From: Bacteroidales bacterium 52_46
Lineage (GTDB): Bacteria > Bacteroidota > Bacteroidia > Bacteroidales > Muribaculaceae
Length of the DNA stretch: 25,075 nucleotides
Direction: 5' to 3'
Assembly: GCA_001915385.1 (NCBI GenBank)
Contig: MNQK01000028.1
Span: 128,990-154,064, forward strand
Shown here: positions 22,193-25,075 of the stretch, in pieces
Layout of the letters: every line of letters starts with the position of its first letter
Numbering within the stretch: the first letter of the stretch is position 1
Position numbers and translations under genes: made by a program
Notes under the pieces: generated by a model
What the model saw: the letters and a program-made list of their open reading frames with translations, nothing else
What the model was told of the DNA's origin: nothing
Databases searched by the model: none

Positions 22193-22836
22193 TTACCTTG
22201 TTTACCAAGAAAATAAGCATCAAGGTCATTAATCTCGTCGCGGGTGAGCGGGTCGACGTTATCACCGTTGAGCACGGCGATACGGCAGGCCATTTCGAAG
22301 AACATGGCGCGTTCCATCGCCTGGTTGAAATCCTTGCCGCATACCACCTGTCCGTGCTTGAGGAGCATGATGGAATTATGCTCGCGCATGGCGTCGACAA
22401 CCGCTTTAGCCAGTTCGGGAGACCCGGGGCGGTAGTATGGTATCATTGGAATCTCCTCCCCGACATGGAGAGGGCATTCGGCTGTAAAATTGAATACTGT
22501 CGGACGATGTTTCATGCATGCCACGGCAGTAGCGTATGGCGACTGGAAGTGCAGCACGCAGCCTACATCCTCACGTTCGCGCATCACGCCGAGATGGAAC
22601 ACCGATTCCATCGACGGACGGATGCCGTTGAGCACTTCGCCGTCGCTGAAGCGGCACACCGACACACGGTCAGCCGTAAGTTCGGGTACCCATGAGCCGG
22701 TTCCCGATATAAGCACTTCGTCGCCGATGCGCCATGAGAGGTTGCCGCTGCTGCATACGGTAAGGCCGGCGCGTCCTACGCGCCGTGCCATTTCCACAAA
22801 TTGGTTTATTTCTTGAGAAGTTGCCATATCCCGCAT
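22189..22836 (-). CDS. fucA: L-fuculose-1-phosphate aldolase (class II)
   Basis: A 215-aa class II aldolase/adducin-fold enzyme that splits L-fuculose 1-phosphate into dihydroxyacetone phosphate and L-lactaldehyde. The phosphate loop is S29-S-G-N-L-S, followed by S-G-T-G-S. Glu77 (P-S-M-E) corresponds to Glu73 of E. coli. The zinc histidines would be His96 (L-H-F-Q) and His161 (K-H-G); where E. coli has a second His (His94, H-N-H), this protein has Gln98. The start forms TAATG with the fucI stop (1-nt overlap), so translation is likely coupled. Met4 (22827) is a possible alternative start. Confidence 0.9.
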   Translation of the reverse strand: MRDMATSQEINQFVEMARRVGRAGLTVCSSGNLSWRIGDEVLISGTGSWVPELTADRVSVCRFSDGEVLNGIRPSMESVFHLGVMREREDVGCVLHFQSPYATAVACMKHRPTVFNFTAECPLHVGEEIPMIPYYRPGSPELAKAVVDAMREHNSIMLLKHGQVVCGKDFNQAMERAMFFEMACRIAVLNGDNVDPLTRDEINDLDAYFLGKQGK

Positions 22837-24611
22837 TATTTATAGATAGGACCGTAGTTCTTGCATGCGCGGTAGTCGGCGCCCTCTTTGTCCATGCCGA
22901 ACGCGTTCCATGCGGCGGGACGGAATATCTTGTCCTCCTCGACATTGTGCATGCACACAGGTATGCGGAGTATCGATGCGAGGGTGATGAGGTCCTGGCC
23001 GATGTGGCCGAACGAGATGGCACCGTGGTTGGCACCCCAGTTGTTCATCACCGAGTATACGTCGCGGAAAGCGGGTTTGTCGCACAGACGGGGCACGAAC
23101 CATGTGGTGGGCCAGGTCGGGTCGGTACGCATGTCGAGCGCCCGGTTGATTTCGGGATCGATTTCCACTGTCCAGCCTTCGGCAATCTGAAGCACCGGAC
23201 CGAGACCCTTGATGATGTTGAGGCGTGACATTGTCACGGGCATTCCGCCTTTCGAGAGGAAGTGCGACGAGAAGCCTCCGCCGCGGAAGTAGTCGCGGTC
23301 GGCGGGATACCATGTAGTGGCTTTCAGACATGCTTTTACGTCATCTTCAGTCACGTCGCCTACCTGTTTCATTACGGGATTGCCTTCGGCATCGGTCATT
23401 TCGCCGGTAGCGTCGAGGGTTGTGGCGCCTGAGTTGATGAGGTGGATGATACCGCCTGCGGCACGGCCTGTAAGTTCTTTGCCTGTGACGCGTTTCACGG
23501 CCTCGGGGCTCCAGTAGGTACGCACATCGGAGAATATCTGGGCTTTACCTGTCAGGAGATGGCCGAAGAGCATTGCCACACCGTTGCATGAGTCGTTTTC
23601 GGTAGCGAGTACGAACGCTTCGCGTATGCCGTTCCAGTCAAACGAGGTGTTGAGCAGGGCTTCCGAGTAGTCGCCGTTGGGGTAGAAGTCGGTCCACTGG
23701 CGCTGTCCCTGGAATCCGGCTGCGATTGCGTTGTGGCCGAGCGATTCCTCTTTGAATCCCATTTCGAGAAGTTTGGGGTTGCCTGTCATGAGGTCGCGCA
23801 TGATGATGGTCATCTTGACGATGAATTCCCAGTCGGCGTCTTTCTGCTCGCGGGTCTTGCGTTTTTCGGGACGGTTCTTGAAGTCTTCACCCTCGTTGAC
23901 CTTGCAGTGCTCGCGAGTCCAGGCCATAGCCTTCTCGTATTCTTCGTGGTCGTAGATGCCTTCGGTCATGCGGCGTATGATTTCGGTCAGGTCAATTGAC
24001 TCGCAACGCATGCCGAGATACTCCTCGAAGAAGTCGGGATTGACAATCGAGCCGGCGATACCCATCGATACGGAACCCATCGACAGATAGGAGCGGCCGC
24101 GCATGGTGGCCACGGCGATGGCGGCGCGGGCGAAGCGCAGTATCTTTTCAGCCACGTCGTCGGGGATGGTATTGTCGTCGATGTCCTGTACGTCGCGTCC
24201 GTAGATGCCGAATGCGGGCAGACCTTTCTGGGCGTGGCCGGCGAGTACGGCTGCGAGGTATACGGCTCCGGGTCGTTCGGTACCGTTGAAGCCCCACACG
24301 GCTTTGGGCCAGTAGGGATTCATATCCATTGTCTCGGCACCGTAACACCAGCATGAGGTGACGGAGATGGTCGCGCCAACACCCTCACGCTCGAATTTTT
24401 CGGCGCAGGCTGCGCTTTCGGCCACTCGGCCTATCGTGCCGTCGGCGATGACGCATTCCACGGGAGTGCCGTCGCCATGACGCATATTTTTAGTGATGAG
24501 TTCGGCCACGGCTTTGGCCAGGTTCATGGTTTTCTCTTCAAGGCTTTCGCGTACTCCGCCCTGACGTCCGTCGATAGTGGGGCGTATGCCGATTTTAGGA
24601 TACTTTTTCAT
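22836..24611 (-). CDS. fucI: L-fucose isomerase
   Basis: A 591-aa cytoplasmic Mn-dependent ketol isomerase (L-fucose to L-fuculose), the first enzyme of the operon. The metal ligands align with E. coli Glu337, Asp361 and His528: Glu338 (A-T-E-N-D-S-C-N-G), Asp362 (F-S-D-V-R-T-Y-W) and His529 (W-G-A-N-H-G-A). The N-terminus K-I-G-I-R-P-T-I-D-G-R and the G-F-x-G-Q-R-Q-W-T-D segment near 299-308 are also as expected. The length matches the usual 591 aa. It is first in the operon, with about 460 bp of gene-free DNA upstream that carries a candidate promoter and repeat copy C. Confidence 0.97.
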   Translation of the reverse strand: MKKYPKIGIRPTIDGRQGGVRESLEEKTMNLAKAVAELITKNMRHGDGTPVECVIADGTIGRVAESAACAEKFEREGVGATISVTSCWCYGAETMDMNPYWPKAVWGFNGTERPGAVYLAAVLAGHAQKGLPAFGIYGRDVQDIDDNTIPDDVAEKILRFARAAIAVATMRGRSYLSMGSVSMGIAGSIVNPDFFEEYLGMRCESIDLTEIIRRMTEGIYDHEEYEKAMAWTREHCKVNEGEDFKNRPEKRKTREQKDADWEFIVKMTIIMRDLMTGNPKLLEMGFKEESLGHNAIAAGFQGQRQWTDFYPNGDYSEALLNTSFDWNGIREAFVLATENDSCNGVAMLFGHLLTGKAQIFSDVRTYWSPEAVKRVTGKELTGRAAGGIIHLINSGATTLDATGEMTDAEGNPVMKQVGDVTEDDVKACLKATTWYPADRDYFRGGGFSSHFLSKGGMPVTMSRLNIIKGLGPVLQIAEGWTVEIDPEINRALDMRTDPTWPTTWFVPRLCDKPAFRDVYSVMNNWGANHGAISFGHIGQDLITLASILRIPVCMHNVEEDKIFRPAAWNAFGMDKEGADYRACKNYGPIYK

Positions 24612-24719
24612 GATTGTAACAGTATTATAAGTTAGATTTGTTGTAATGTCGGTCGGATAAGCCGTTTGGGCTATGTCGGTCTGTCGTATGCAGGGCGCTT
24701 ACGCCCGCGTGTTCTGATG

Positions 24720-24727
24720 CAAATTTA
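24720..24727 (-). promoter_or_regulatory. Candidate -7 element of the fucose operon
   Basis: TAAATTTG on the minus strand matches TAnnTTTG, 108 bp upstream of the fucI start. The -33 position is weak (TTTC at 24746-24749, 18-nt spacing). The short GC inverted pair just downstream (about 24693-24706) could be an operator. Confidence 0.45.
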
Positions 24728-24817
24728 GCATATTTTCTCCATTGCGAAATGAAAAAAATGCGTCATTCTTTACTACAAATGCTCTCTATTTGTAATATCC
24801 CGTGTCGTATCGCGCCA

Positions 24818-24954
24818 CAATGCTGTTTTGCTTAAGCGGAGTTGTGTGGGGCGGGGGCGTCTCGCCCCCGTGGTAACTTTCAGTGTAATAAGAATAATGC
24901 CACGAGGGCGAGACGCCCTCTCCCCACTCCATGCTCCTTAAGTAATCAGCATTG
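24818..24954. repeat. Nested inverted repeat, copy C
   Basis: The outer arms caatgctg (24818-24825) and cagcattg (24947-24954) pair, then gcttaag-type and cttaag-type arms. Inside is gtgggg/ccccac, then two hairpins gggggc-gtctc-gccccc and gagggc-gagac-gccctc, and an AT-rich loop with gtggtaac on one side. It has the same design as copies A and B but lacks the clean gtagggacgc edges. It lies about 90 bp upstream of the candidate fuc promoter. Confidence 0.85.
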
Positions 24955-25075
24955 CATCGTGTCTGTACATTACGACGTAACCGTCCGAAAAAAGCCGGCT
25001 TGATTTTTATTTTCGGACCGGAAAATATATTACTCTTCAGAAAAGTTGTATGGCAGAAGGCATTTTAATTGCTCC

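Larger units (their letters stand above)
24612..25075. other. Gene-free region upstream of the fucose operon
   Basis: No supportable gene is seen on either strand. It contains, from the fucI side, a short inverted pair gggcg-ctta-cgccc (about 24693-24706), the candidate -7 element, repeat copy C and a 9-bp inverted pair gtccgaaaa/ttttcggac (24983-24991 with 25010-25018). No fucR-type regulator gene lies here. Confidence 0.6.

Noticed and set aside
25050..25075. Possible start of a plus-strand gene (ATG GCA GAA GGC)
   Set aside because: Only eight codons are visible before the window ends and no promoter or ribosome site supports it.

Overview
The window looks like chromosomal DNA of a Bacteroidales bacterium, probably a Muribaculaceae-type gut commensal (inference). 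The support is the protein families present (Nim-like flavoprotein, DcaP-like porin, DUF2156, MenA, Bacteroidales-type fuc genes, a Bacteroidetes ECF sigma factor) and several promoters that fit the Bacteroides pattern TTTG-20 nt-TAnnTTTG. Most genes lie on the minus strand.

Left part (1-2473): a possible insertion-sequence end (1-95) precedes a plus-strand pair, a class A beta-lactamase and a Nim-like FMN protein 14 bp apart. A convergent GNAT acetyltransferase and a nested palindrome (2173-2335) follow. Region 2474-6882, all minus: a secreted 940-aa M16 zinc protease, a palindrome, tRNA-Leu(UAA), a YafQ/DinJ-like toxin-antitoxin pair and a hotdog thioesterase. Region 6999-11927, all minus: a core cluster of DUF721/DciA-like protein, RecF, a ModF-like tandem ABC ATPase, MenA and a DUF2156 protein.

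Middle (12063-17903): a plus-strand ferritin-like protein converges on gdhA (minus). gdhA is bracketed by two different degenerate 9-nt tandem arrays. Upstream of it on the same strand are a divergent glutaminase-family protein and a DcaP-like porin (porin first, glutaminase second), then an ECF sigma factor. gdhA and the glutaminase family suggest a glutamine/glutamate theme, but the glutaminase lacks the expected catalytic serine.

Right part (18251-24611): a 54-aa plus-strand ORF resembling a Bacteroidales small protein, then an L-fucose catabolic operon on the minus strand in transcription order fucI, fucA, fucK, fucP, rhaM-like. Permease, isomerase, kinase and aldolase would take L-fucose to lactaldehyde and dihydroxyacetone phosphate, and the mutarotase supplies the right anomer. 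fucI/fucA and fucA/fucK overlap by 1 and 4 nt. The kinase and mutarotase belong to rhamnose-type families. No regulator gene is visible next to the operon.

The most notable non-coding structure is a family of nested inverted repeats built on a GC-rich hairpin. Two full copies bracket the rhaM-like gene, one lies upstream of fucI and one partial copy lies downstream of the sigma gene. No CRISPR array, rRNA or complete transposase gene was seen. The best candidates for something undescribed are the serine-less glutaminase-fold protein with a Cys/His-rich loop, the 9-nt arrays and the repeat family.
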